Positions 8,711 to 15,781 of a DNA stretch of 64,000 nt are shown here, in pieces. The translations under genes were made by a program, and so were the position numbers. Under the pieces are notes generated by a model, which saw only the letters and a list, made by a program, of their open reading frames with translations, was not told the origin of the DNA and did no database searches. Source of the stretch: Actinomycetes bacterium (GTDB taxonomy: Bacteria > Actinomycetota > Acidimicrobiia > Acidimicrobiales > Acidimicrobiaceae); the NCBI GenBank assembly GCA_021819725.1, contig JAKAQR010000010.1:1-64000 (forward strand), in the 5' to 3' direction. The number at the start of each line of letters is the position of its first letter. Position 1 is the stretch's first letter.

Positions 8711-8891
8711 TTTCGACCTCCAATCGTGCACCTCTGAGTGCCTCCCAGGCCGCCGCTATCTCCGTGAACTTCTCGACAAGTTCGTAGAACTCCGCAAAGT
8801 TCACCGACTCATCAAACCGCGCTTTCTTGACTTCCACGATTGCCCGATGCGCCGCTATCTCAGCTTCCAAAATCTCCAGCTCGCTAGCCAT
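8700..8891 (-). CDS. small element protein, 63 residues, coiled-coil-like
   Basis: The ATG at 8891 has GGAGG 5 bases upstream and is preferred over the upstream ATG at 8903. The product is almost wholly helical and charged, with heptad-like repeats of Leu, Ile and Ala (SELEILEAEIAAHRAIVEVK), suggesting a coiled coil. It overlaps the neighbours on both sides. Function unknown. Confidence 0.65.
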   Translation of the reverse strand: MASELEILEAEIAAHRAIVEVKKARFDESVNFAEFYELVEKFTEIAAAWEALRGARLEVENEG

Positions 8892-9030
8892 TTCGGCCTC
8901 CATACACGATCCGTAATACTTCGCGGTACAACTCGTCACGTACTTCCTTCGGCGCGGCTTGCGCTGCTCGCCAGCTGTTTAACGCTTCGCAGAACTCGCG
9001 CAACTCCGTCTCTCCGTTTGTCGTTCTCAT
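8884..9030 (-). CDS. tiny element protein, 48 residues, unknown
   Basis: An open frame starts at ATG 9030 with GGAGGG 4 bases upstream and ends at a TAG at 8884-8886. The start overlaps the stop of the preceding gene (ATGA), and the end overlaps the start of the next gene, so it fills exactly the gap in a chain of coupled genes. The product is charged and helical (NGETELREFCEALNSWRAAQ, then PKEVRDELYREVLRIVYGG). No family recognised; the gapless tiling is the main evidence that it is real. Confidence 0.65.
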   Translation of the reverse strand: MRTTNGETELREFCEALNSWRAAQAAPKEVRDELYREVLRIVYGGRNG

Positions 9031-9383
9031 TGATCCCTCCGTGCCCTCGGTGGCCGTCCCAGCGCGCCTCTTAGGCGACTCAAATCGCCACTCGGAGCAA
9101 GTTGGGGTTTCGGTAGATTGTCCTCTTCTTCATGCACCCACACCTCGATCAGCGCATCCCACAACCACGTAGCATCGACCGGCTCAGGCAGCCCGAAAAG
9201 ATCGCGGTGATAGTTCAACACATGCGCCCACGAGTCAACCACGCTTCTCGCGAGATCAAGCGCCAGGGCTGCGATGCTGTAGAGCGTTCCCGAGGTTCCG
9301 GTTAACTTTGCCCCATGGATGGTGATGAGTTGGTACTTCTCGCATCCATTCGTGTCTTTGTCCGGATCGTAGTCAGCTTGCAT
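9027..9383 (-). CDS. element protein, 118 residues, unknown
   Basis: The ATG start at 9383 lies inside the end of the primase gene (11-base overlap), and the stop overlaps the start of the next small gene by ATGA. The product begins with an acidic stretch (DYDPDKDTNG), has a central Ala/Leu-rich helix (LYSIAALALDLARSVVDSWA), a Trp-rich segment (DATWLWDALIEVWVHEEE) and a basic C-terminus. No domain recognised. It is probably in one transcript with the replication gene. Confidence 0.65.
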   Translation of the reverse strand: MQADYDPDKDTNGCEKYQLITIHGAKLTGTSGTLYSIAALALDLARSVVDSWAHVLNYHRDLFGLPEPVDATWLWDALIEVWVHEEEDNLPKPQLAPSGDLSRLRGALGRPPRARRDQ

Positions 9384-11958
9384 CGGCCAACCTCCTAGCG
9401 GCGCATGGCTTGCACAACGTGCCGGTTGAGTTGACTAGTCGCCGCCCACACTCCGCGCAATCACGCGGCTCAGGCTTTGGTTCCTTCTTGAGTTGTTCCC
9501 GTACTCTGTCTACTTGCGTTAGCTCGGTCATCTGTGCTGTCTCCTTCGTTACGTAATGGTTCATCGCTACTACTTCCTCCGTTGCTTGCTCGTTTCCGCT
9601 TTCCTCTGCAGATGTGTTGACAAACGTTGACAATGTTGACAAAGGCCTCTGACCTGCGGTTATGTCCCCATTCGGTGTTGACAAAGGTGTTGACACTGTC
9701 AACAGTTGCTCGCCACCGCGCCAATTCGAGCCGCGCGAATCCAGGCGCTCGATGAGGCCTAATTTCTCAAGTTGCTCAGCCGCCACGTCAAAGCGAGCGC
9801 GCAGACCTCGAAACACCGACCGGTACGCATCGCGTGCGGTGAACTCTTGGCGATGCTTCGCCCACTCCCATAATCTCGTAGCGTCTCCTGAGAGCGCTGG
9901 CGCTACGTCCTCGCCGCCATACTCACGTCTGGCATGCCATGCGAGCCACTCACCAATCGCAAGCGCCGCGCCAATTTCATCGGCTGTAATGCGGCCTGCG
10001 AGGTTGCCGGTGGCCATGGCGTGGATAGTTGCCGCAATGCGCACGATACGCCCAGCCTGCTTGCCTGCCCAACCGTTCAGAATGTCACCCGAGTAGAGCG
10101 CGGTCATCTCGGACTCTATCTCATCCTTCATGGCCACGAAGAGCTGGAATGCCGCCGCGTCGAGTCTCATCGGCTCTGGCTGCTCATCTGCATAGGCTTC
10201 GCTGAATAGCGCAGTCAACCGCTCACACCAAGCGCGGCTAAGTGACTCTGGCATCTGCTCACCAAAGCCAAAGCGAACGCCAACCAATGACTCAGGACGA
10301 ACCGGACAGAGCCTCGCGAGCAACCCTCGACCTCCTGCTTCCGCGTCTCCTGCCACTTGTGCCCAAGCGCTCGGCTGGCCCATGAGCAAGAGCGGAACCC
10401 GCAGCTCAGTAACCCGAATCTCGCCCCGAGTGACACGGTGCGATGTATAGTGGCCAGCGTCGTAACCTGCGAGCAACACCTCGTAATTTGTCCCTGCCTT
10501 GTTGTAGCGTCCAAGATCACCGAAAACGCCCCCCGCCTCATCCGATACGACCGCGATGCGTGCGATGTCCTCCCCTTGCGCCGCTGCTAGCGTTTCCAAC
10601 GCTTCTGCCGTAGCCTTGCTCGCCACTGCCGAGAAGCGCGCGGGCACTTGGTGCGACTCCAATCGCGCCAGTGCCTCTGCGAATGCTGTGCCACCATCTT
10701 TGCGAGCTTGATCACGCGCGAGCGCTAGTAGCTCGTGTTCAGCTTTGGTCTTGGCGATCTCATCATCTCGACCTTGGCGAGCTGCCTTCTCAGCGTCCCA
10801 TATCGGCCCCATTGCCGCGCTTAAGACTGGTGTTTTCCGCTCCGCTGGCGGTGCGATGACCAAGAGGTGAAGCACCCCAGGCTCGCGCCAATCCTGCGTA
10901 ATCTCCACCGTCGCGCCGAGTCCGACGGGTATACCGGCCACGCCCAAAGCGGTTGCGAAGGCGAAGCCTGGCGAGACCTGGTAAGCACTCGCCAGAGCTT
11001 TAGAGTATTGACCAAGTAGGCCGGTGCTCCGCAGAATCTCGCTCAGATCTGGCTCAGGATCGTATTTGTCAACAGGTGCAGTGTCCGTGTCAACACTTTT
11101 GTCAACACCGATTTGCACTGTTTCCCCTGGTAGATCGGTTTTGTCAACGTTGTCAACGTTTGTCAACACGTCTAGCCCGCCGAGCATATCCTGCCAATTC
11201 TGAGGATGATGAGCTATCGCATCGCTCGCATCTTTGCAACCATCAGGACAGTGCAGCTCTCGCAACGTAAGCGCTCCCAAGTACCCCTGTTCCCTCAAGG
11301 ATTCAGCCACGGCCTTAGCGTGATTGCGGCCTGGTTCGTCTCGATCAGCCCAGATTACGATATCTTTGAACCCCGCTACGATGATCACACGAGAGTGGCC
11401 AGGTCGCCACTTCCCAGCGCCCGCCGCATTGCAAGTCGCCGCCGTGCCCTGCGACCAAAGAGCGAGTGCATCCTTCTCGCCTTCGACGATCACCAACGGC
11501 AACTCTGGATTGTTTTTGATCGCCTCGGTCAGTTCCGGCAAGATGAAAGGTAGGGAGCGATCCTCGGGTGCGAGATCTTTCAAAGACCAAGCCCAGCCAC
11601 CGTTGCCGTCTGGCCTGCGCTGACTGAACCCCTTCGGTTGATACCGCACCGCTTGAAACGCGAGTGAGCCGTCAGCTCTCCGGTAGTCGTAAGTCGCTAC
11701 GATTCTCTTCTCTGGCCTCGGTTTCTCCTGCTCATTGAACAAATCGCGAGCTTCCAGATCAAGAGCAGAGAGGATCGCGTCAGTACTGCATAACGCAAAG
11801 CAATTGAGCAAGACCCGACCATCTGCGCCCACCGAGACGCTGAGCGATGGGTTGTTGTCCTGGTGAGCCGGACACGTAACCAAATATCCCTCGTGGTTTG
11901 AGTTGATCTTTGAACCGTGCGCCGAGAGTGCGCCGAGAACACGGTTGAGGGCCGTCAC
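9373..11958 (-). CDS. primase/TOPRIM and DUF3987 helicase-like replication protein
   Basis: Large protein of 861 residues with a GTG start overlapping the excisionase stop. A CHC2-type zinc site is formed by C29, H32, C53 and C57. A TOPRIM domain follows near residues 150-230, with VIVEGEKDA and WADRDEPG giving the acidic metal-binding residues. The DUF3987 helicase-like region begins near residue 310, with a degenerate nucleotide-binding loop APPAERKT. The C-terminus carries a CxxC...CxxC zinc ribbon (CAECGRR...CKPC). Such proteins prime and unwind DNA for phages, satellites and plasmids. Two low-complexity linkers, Val-Asp-rich and Leu-Ser-Thr-rich, are encoded by DNA iterons (see separate entries), suggesting that the origin lies inside the gene. 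Confidence 0.85.
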   Translation of the reverse strand: MTALNRVLGALSAHGSKINSNHEGYLVTCPAHQDNNPSLSVSVGADGRVLLNCFALCSTDAILSALDLEARDLFNEQEKPRPEKRIVATYDYRRADGSLAFQAVRYQPKGFSQRRPDGNGGWAWSLKDLAPEDRSLPFILPELTEAIKNNPELPLVIVEGEKDALALWSQGTAATCNAAGAGKWRPGHSRVIIVAGFKDIVIWADRDEPGRNHAKAVAESLREQGYLGALTLRELHCPDGCKDASDAIAHHPQNWQDMLGGLDVLTNVDNVDKTDLPGETVQIGVDKSVDTDTAPVDKYDPEPDLSEILRSTGLLGQYSKALASAYQVSPGFAFATALGVAGIPVGLGATVEITQDWREPGVLHLLVIAPPAERKTPVLSAAMGPIWDAEKAARQGRDDEIAKTKAEHELLALARDQARKDGGTAFAEALARLESHQVPARFSAVASKATAEALETLAAAQGEDIARIAVVSDEAGGVFGDLGRYNKAGTNYEVLLAGYDAGHYTSHRVTRGEIRVTELRVPLLLMGQPSAWAQVAGDAEAGGRGLLARLCPVRPESLVGVRFGFGEQMPESLSRAWCERLTALFSEAYADEQPEPMRLDAAAFQLFVAMKDEIESEMTALYSGDILNGWAGKQAGRIVRIAATIHAMATGNLAGRITADEIGAALAIGEWLAWHARREYGGEDVAPALSGDATRLWEWAKHRQEFTARDAYRSVFRGLRARFDVAAEQLEKLGLIERLDSRGSNWRGGEQLLTVSTPLSTPNGDITAGQRPLSTLSTFVNTSAEESGNEQATEEVVAMNHYVTKETAQMTELTQVDRVREQLKKEPKPEPRDCAECGRRLVNSTGTLCKPCAARRLADAS
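9616..9703. repeat. iteron cluster A (GTTGACA) inside the primase gene
   Basis: GTTGACA begins at 9616, 9626, 9635, 9677 and 9689 on the plus strand. An inverted copy at 9697-9703 makes a perfect palindrome, GTTGACACTGTCAAC, at 9689-9703. The spacing of about 10 bases in the first three copies puts them on one face of the helix. In the protein they encode repeated Leu-Ser-Thr. Confidence 0.75.
11067..11167. repeat. iteron cluster B (TTGTCAAC) inside the primase gene
   Basis: TTGTCAAC or GTGTCAAC occurs at 11067, 11088, 11099, 11141, 11150 and 11160 (start positions), inverted relative to most of cluster A. In the protein these encode repeated Val-Asp in different contexts. Conservation of the octamer while the reading frame differs between clusters argues that the DNA word is selected, as for replication-protein binding sites. 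Confidence 0.75.
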
Positions 11959-12158
11959 GGCTGCGCCTCGCTACTGAGATTCGCAATGAAGGCCGCAAGG
12001 TCTGAGGACCTGATAAGTCTGCGGCTCCCAATGTAGACCGAGCGCAAATCTCCGCGGCTCAGAATGCCGTATAGAGTGGCGCGTGACAAGCGCAGAGCCT
12101 GGGCGGTTTCGGAGACGGTTAGCAGCTGATCGAATGGTTGATATTCGTTTTCGGACAT
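11955..12158 (-). CDS. excisionase-type HTH protein of the integrated element
   Basis: Small DNA-binding protein of 67 residues with a MerR-like/HTH_17 fold: LLTVSETAQALRLSRATLYG, then a wing and recognition part RGDLRSVYIGSRRLIRSSDL. This is the common excisionase family that bends DNA and drives element excision with the integrase. The ATG at 12158 is chosen because AGGG lies 6 bases upstream; an in-frame GTG lies at 12176. Its stop overlaps the GTG of the primase gene, so it heads the leftward operon and may also act as its regulator. Confidence 0.82.
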   Translation of the reverse strand: MSENEYQPFDQLLTVSETAQALRLSRATLYGILSRGDLRSVYIGSRRLIRSSDLAAFIANLSSEAQP

Positions 12159-12176
12159 GAGGTTCCCTATGCCCAC

Positions 12177-12290
12177 CTCCTAGCCAAAGCCAATCGGTCG
12201 AGCGATAGGGTCCTTTTGGGGCCCGCAAACTTTCGTTGTCTATATAATAGCATCCCAACTAGATCATTTGTACGCGATTAGACTATAGGG
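12177..12290. promoter_or_regulatory. divergent promoter region of the element
   Basis: This gap lies between the leftward excisionase operon and the rightward zinc-ribbon gene. A TATAAT-like hexamer is at 12243-12248 and its complement reads TATTAT nearby on the other strand. No convincing -35 hexamer was found for either direction. Confidence 0.35.
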
Positions 12291-12752
12291 ATGAGCCTCA
12301 AGTGCCCGAAGTGCAGCACCACGTTAGCGAGGGTGCGACCGATCAAAGACGGAATAGTCGAGGTGCGAACGAAGCGCATGCAGCGCCGTCCAGCCGATAC
12401 GTACCGCGCTGAGGGTCTGCTCGTATTTGACAATGAGGCATCACGTACTCAATGGCAAGCGATCACTGAACCGACGCGCGTCGAGTGCTGTGGCATCGTT
12501 CAGACCGCATCGCCCGCAGCGCTCCTAAAGCGCGCGGCTTTGGCTCCCTACGTCAAACCTCGATGGATGACCAAGATTGAAGCACTAATAGCCGCCGCCG
12601 ATGGTGAGCTGGTTCACGTGAGCATCAACGAGTCAACAGGTGATCAGCGAACCCTGAGCGCCGGGATCGTCGACCGCGAAGAGTCCGCCAAAACTTATCG
12701 GGACGGGGCCGCGGCCCCGCTGTTCATGCCCTCAGCTTCCCAAGAGCCTTGA
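12291..12752 (+). CDS. element protein with N-terminal zinc ribbon, unknown function
   Basis: Protein of 153 residues, the only plus-strand gene of the element. The N-terminus has a CxxC pair (LKCPKCSTTLARV) and a second Cys pair near residues 66-67 (VECCGI), which could bind zinc. The rest is a mixed alpha/beta stretch without a known motif. It is divergent from the excisionase operon and its last 21 bases overlap the 3' end of the convergent integrase gene. Position between xis and int suggests a regulatory role, but nothing in the sequence proves this. Confidence 0.65.
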   Translation: MSLKCPKCSTTLARVRPIKDGIVEVRTKRMQRRPADTYRAEGLLVFDNEASRTQWQAITEPTRVECCGIVQTASPAALLKRAALAPYVKPRWMTKIEALIAAADGELVHVSINESTGDQRTLSAGIVDREESAKTYRDGAAAPLFMPSASQEP

Positions 12753-13868
12753 GCTAGAGTCGATCGCCACTCGCAAATCCTCAACTGCCAAATGAGCGTA
12801 GATGGTGTCGGTGACCGCGGTCGAACTGTGACCCAGCACCCGAGAGATTACTGGCATCGGGACACCTTGACTCAACAACAACGACGCGGCCAAATGCCGC
12901 AACTCGTGTAGGTGTCGCTCTCCAAGGTCTGCACTTCGAGCGAGACGCGCGAACTTATGGCTCACCGTATCTGGGTCGAGCGCCTTGCCAAAATCACTCA
13001 AGAACATATAGCCGGACTCCGCGCGAATCCCTAAGCTGAGCAGGCGTTCTACCTCTGCCCTCTGTGTGACCCTGTGAGCCTCTAGGACCGCCGCCAGCGG
13101 CTCCGGGACAGGTATAACCCTCTGACTTCTTGCAGTCTTGGTGGGTCCTTCTACGACGCTATCCCACGCCTTCGAGCGAGACTTGTTGATCGTGAGGGTG
13201 CGTGTGGTGGGGTCGTAATCGTCCCAACGCAGAGCCAGCGCCTCACCTCGCCGAAGCCCGAGAGTAGCCAACGTAAGGTACAAAGGCCCGAGGCGTTCTG
13301 TCTCGCAAAGCCTCTTGAATCTCTCGATCTGAGCTGGTGTCCATGCGGTTAGCTCCTTGCGTTCCTGCTTGATCGCCCGCGTGCCCTTTGCAGGATCAGT
13401 TACGAGCAGTCCTTGGCTCACTCCCCAGGCGCAAGCGGCCCTGAGCACGGTGCGCGCAATCTGGCGCGAGCGCGCCGAGCCCTCAACCTCCCCGATAGCA
13501 CGATCAAGAGTCGCTGAGCGAAGCTCCGTTAGCTTTGCCCCTGAGATAGGTGTAAGCTTTTCCACCGCCCATTTGTATTGACCTTGCGTAGCTTGTGCCA
13601 CGTCAGGTAGTTTCACCTCAAGCCACGTGGCCAAGAGATCGCCCAACGTCGCGGGTCGAGACTTAGCTAGTCCTTTGTCCCTCTCAGCGCGAAACTCCTT
13701 GAGCGCTTGCTCGGCTTCTTGCTTGGTGGTGCATACGCGCGTCCGCGTCCTCGACTTGCCAAGCTCATCTGTCCATCGGAGCACGGCTCGATACTCGGTC
13801 GGCGAGTAATACTTGACCGATCCCATCCCTCTAGCCCTGCGCGTCTCTGGCTGTCTCATGCTGTCCAT
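12732..13868 (-). CDS. tyrosine site-specific integrase
   Basis: Phage-type tyrosine recombinase of 378 residues. An N-terminal arm-binding domain (SVKYYSPTEYRAVLRW near residues 17-32) and a SAM-like core-binding domain (about 75-160) precede the catalytic domain. The catalytic set is complete: R206 (LGLRRGEAL), K244 (PTKTARS), H321 and R324 (HELRH), H347 (LGHSS) and nucleophile Y357 (TIYAHL). The gene starts 97 bases from the right attachment repeat. Two arm-type repeats lie between the start codon and that site, so integrase binding probably represses its own promoter. It inserts the element into tRNA-Ala. Confidence 0.93.
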   Translation of the reverse strand: MDSMRQPETRRARGMGSVKYYSPTEYRAVLRWTDELGKSRTRTRVCTTKQEAEQALKEFRAERDKGLAKSRPATLGDLLATWLEVKLPDVAQATQGQYKWAVEKLTPISGAKLTELRSATLDRAIGEVEGSARSRQIARTVLRAACAWGVSQGLLVTDPAKGTRAIKQERKELTAWTPAQIERFKRLCETERLGPLYLTLATLGLRRGEALALRWDDYDPTTRTLTINKSRSKAWDSVVEGPTKTARSQRVIPVPEPLAAVLEAHRVTQRAEVERLLSLGIRAESGYMFLSDFGKALDPDTVSHKFARLARSADLGERHLHELRHLAASLLLSQGVPMPVISRVLGHSSTAVTDTIYAHLAVEDLRVAIDSSSRLLGS

Positions 13869-13886
13869 TGTACCCCAGGAATTCGT

Positions 13887-13910
13887 TAGGGGCCAGCGTA
13901 GGGGCCACGA
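13887..13910. repeat. right arm-type direct repeats
   Basis: Two tandem 12-base units, TAGGGGCCAGCG and TAGGGGCCACGA, match the six units near the left end. They lie between the integrase start codon and attR. Confidence 0.8.
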
Positions 13911-13929
13911 AGCCTCAGATTCTCCTATC

Positions 13930-13942
13930 CAGTTATGCGTAT
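13930..13942. repeat. 13-bp sequence shared with the left end of the element
   Basis: CAGTTATGCGTAT, identical and in the same orientation as 7432-7444, located 22 bases inside attR. Confidence 0.5.
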
Positions 13943-13964
13943 AGCGCTCTGAACTGGGGTTATA

Positions 13965-14009
13965 TGGTGGAGACGAGGGGACTCGAACCCCTGACCTCCT
14001 GCGTGCAAA
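13965..14009. repeat. attR: 45-bp repeat within tRNA-Ala
   Basis: Identical to 7063-7107 over 45 bases. It marks the right end of the integrated element; the tRNA stays intact after integration. Confidence 0.92.
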
Positions 14010-14040
14010 GCAGGCGCTCTTCCAGCTGAGCTACGCCCCC
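13965..14040 (-). tRNA. tRNA-Ala(UGC)
   Basis: Full cloverleaf of 76 nt including an encoded CCA. The anticodon loop TTTGCAC carries TGC, and the acceptor stem has the G3-U70 wobble pair that identifies tRNA-Ala. The 3' half (13965-14009) is also the right attachment site of the integrated element, so the functional 3' half is now element-derived. It probably once followed gyrA together with the tRNA-Ile at 19835. Confidence 0.95.
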
Positions 14041-14308
14041 TTAATCCGACCATGATGATTTGAGTGGACCTCAAGAGTCTAACCGTCTCTCAGAAAGTGC
14101 CGACTGATCTTAGCCGCTTAGATCGAATGAATCATTATCGCTCAGCACTCCGCCTCAACTATCGTACTTGGATACCGCCGCTGGCGCCTTGAAGCAGAAA
14201 CGTAAAGAGACTCATCTGTAATAAAATTTTCATAAAATCTGCCTCTAGTGCCTTCTGGTTCAGATAGTATCGACCCAACATTGGTCGCAGTGAAGCCAAG
14301 GGGGGCAA

Positions 14309-15781
14309 ATGTCAGCAACATCAGATTCTGGTCGGCTAAAAGCTGGTGCGATTGGGCGCCGCGAGGTGCTCTTCCAAAGCATCACCGCGATGGCTCCAGG
14401 AGCAGCAATTGCAGCGTCGATTCCCGCAGGAGCAGGATTTGCCGGCGGCGCACTCACGTTGGCGGTGATCGTTGCGCTCATCGGTAGCCTGCTCACCGCC
14501 TACTCCATCAGCGAACTCGCTTCCCGAATTCCATCAGCAGGTTCATTTGCGACCTACGCTTCGCAGGCTCTCCACCCAATCGTTGGATTTTTTGTCGGTT
14601 GGGGATACGTATTCGTCTACGCGTTAGTACCGGCTCTCCTCTTTCTGCAGCTCGGTTTCACCATCGCCGGTACCTTCAATTCTGAGTTCGGTTATCCGAG
14701 CAGTCTTTGGTGGCCATGGTCACTCGTCGGAATCGCCCTCGTCGGAGCTCTCGCGCTTCTCGGCATCACGACCTCGGCCAAAACAGGCACGATCCTTGGG
14801 AGTATCGAGATTGTCATCTTTCTCGCCGCGGGTATCCTCTTCGTAGTGCACGCGGGCTCGCACAACACACTCTCCGTCTTCACCACTAAATACACCCCGA
14901 AGGGATTCCACGGGCTCTCGGGTGTCTTCGCTGGCTCGGTTTACAGCCTCCTCGCCTTCGCAGGATTTGAAGCGGCAGCACCGCTCGCAGAAGAAGCGAA
15001 GGATCCCAAACGAACGATCCGCTTTGCCATTCTCGGATCCACCTTGGCGATTGGCTTAATCTATGTCTTCACCACCTATGCAGCCTCGGTCGCCTATGGT
15101 CCAGCTCGCTTTAGCTCCTTTGCAGGCGCTGGGGCAGCGTCCTGGGTTGGCCTGAGCCGAGACTTCTATGGCCTCTTCTGGATCTTGATCTTCTTGGCGA
15201 TCATTAATTCGACCATTGGTAATGCAAATGCTGGCACCTCTGTATCCACCCGTATGGCCTTTGCCTTAGGGCGAATAGGAGTCTTCCCGGGTGTGCTTGG
15301 CAAGGTTCACGCCAAAACCAAGGTTCCTCAGTTCGCTGTCTACTCGCAGATCATCGTCTCGGCAGCGGCAACGCTGCTTCTTGGACTAGCCTTCGGACCA
15401 GAGAACGGATTCGCACTCGATGGCACCCTCATCACGATTGTCGTCGTCGCGGTTTACATCCTGATGAATCTCTCTTCAATGGTCTACTTCGCGAGGTCAA
15501 TCTCCGAAGATCGCTTCAACTTCTTCTCTCACGGTATAGTGCCGTTGCTTGCCATCGCCTTTCTTTTCCCTGCCCTCCTTGCTGGAGCTGGGATCGCGGC
15601 ATTCTCGTTTATCTCCCCTCTTACCGCACCCGCATCCTATGCCGGACCCATCGTCGCGGTCTGGTTGATCCTTGGTGTGATAGTATTTCTACGTCTTCGA
15701 TCAGCCTCTCCAGGTGCAGTGAACCGCATCTCCGAAGTCTTCCTCGAAGAGATTGTCGATGAGTCTGGAGCACCATCATGA
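14309..15781 (+). CDS. APC-family amino-acid/amine permease
   Basis: Membrane transporter of 490 residues with about twelve hydrophobic segments. The start ATG follows AGGGGGG at a good distance. The N-terminus carries the family motif region REVLFQSITAMAPGAAIAAS, where helix 1 is unwound for substrate binding. Near residue 215-230 the conserved FAGFEAAAPLAEEAKDPKRTI loop follows helix 6. It overlaps the formamidase gene by ATGA, so uptake and amide hydrolysis are coupled. The substrate may be an amide or a nitrogenous compound. Confidence 0.87.
   Translation: MSATSDSGRLKAGAIGRREVLFQSITAMAPGAAIAASIPAGAGFAGGALTLAVIVALIGSLLTAYSISELASRIPSAGSFATYASQALHPIVGFFVGWGYVFVYALVPALLFLQLGFTIAGTFNSEFGYPSSLWWPWSLVGIALVGALALLGITTSAKTGTILGSIEIVIFLAAGILFVVHAGSHNTLSVFTTKYTPKGFHGLSGVFAGSVYSLLAFAGFEAAAPLAEEAKDPKRTIRFAILGSTLAIGLIYVFTTYAASVAYGPARFSSFAGAGAASWVGLSRDFYGLFWILIFLAIINSTIGNANAGTSVSTRMAFALGRIGVFPGVLGKVHAKTKVPQFAVYSQIIVSAAATLLLGLAFGPENGFALDGTLITIVVVAVYILMNLSSMVYFARSISEDRFNFFSHGIVPLLAIAFLFPALLAGAGIAAFSFISPLTAPASYAGPIVAVWLILGVIVFLRLRSASPGAVNRISEVFLEEIVDESGAPS

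Larger units (their letters stand above)
7063..14009. mobile_element. integrated element in tRNA-Ala, about 6.9 kb, phage-satellite-like
   Basis: The element is bounded by a 45-bp perfect direct repeat (7063-7107 and 13965-14009), which is the 3' half of tRNA-Ala from the anticodon loop to CCA. Inside lie a tyrosine integrase beside the right end, an excisionase, a primase/DUF3987 replication protein, several tiny overlapping genes, a small-terminase-like HTH protein and a lipoprotein. All but one are on the minus strand. Twelve-base arm-type repeats lie inside both ends. No capsid, tail, portal, large terminase or conjugation gene is present. Integrase, excisionase, primase and a TerS-like gene without structural genes is the content of phage-inducible islands, so a satellite is the favoured reading; a decayed prophage is the alternative. 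Confidence 0.85.
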
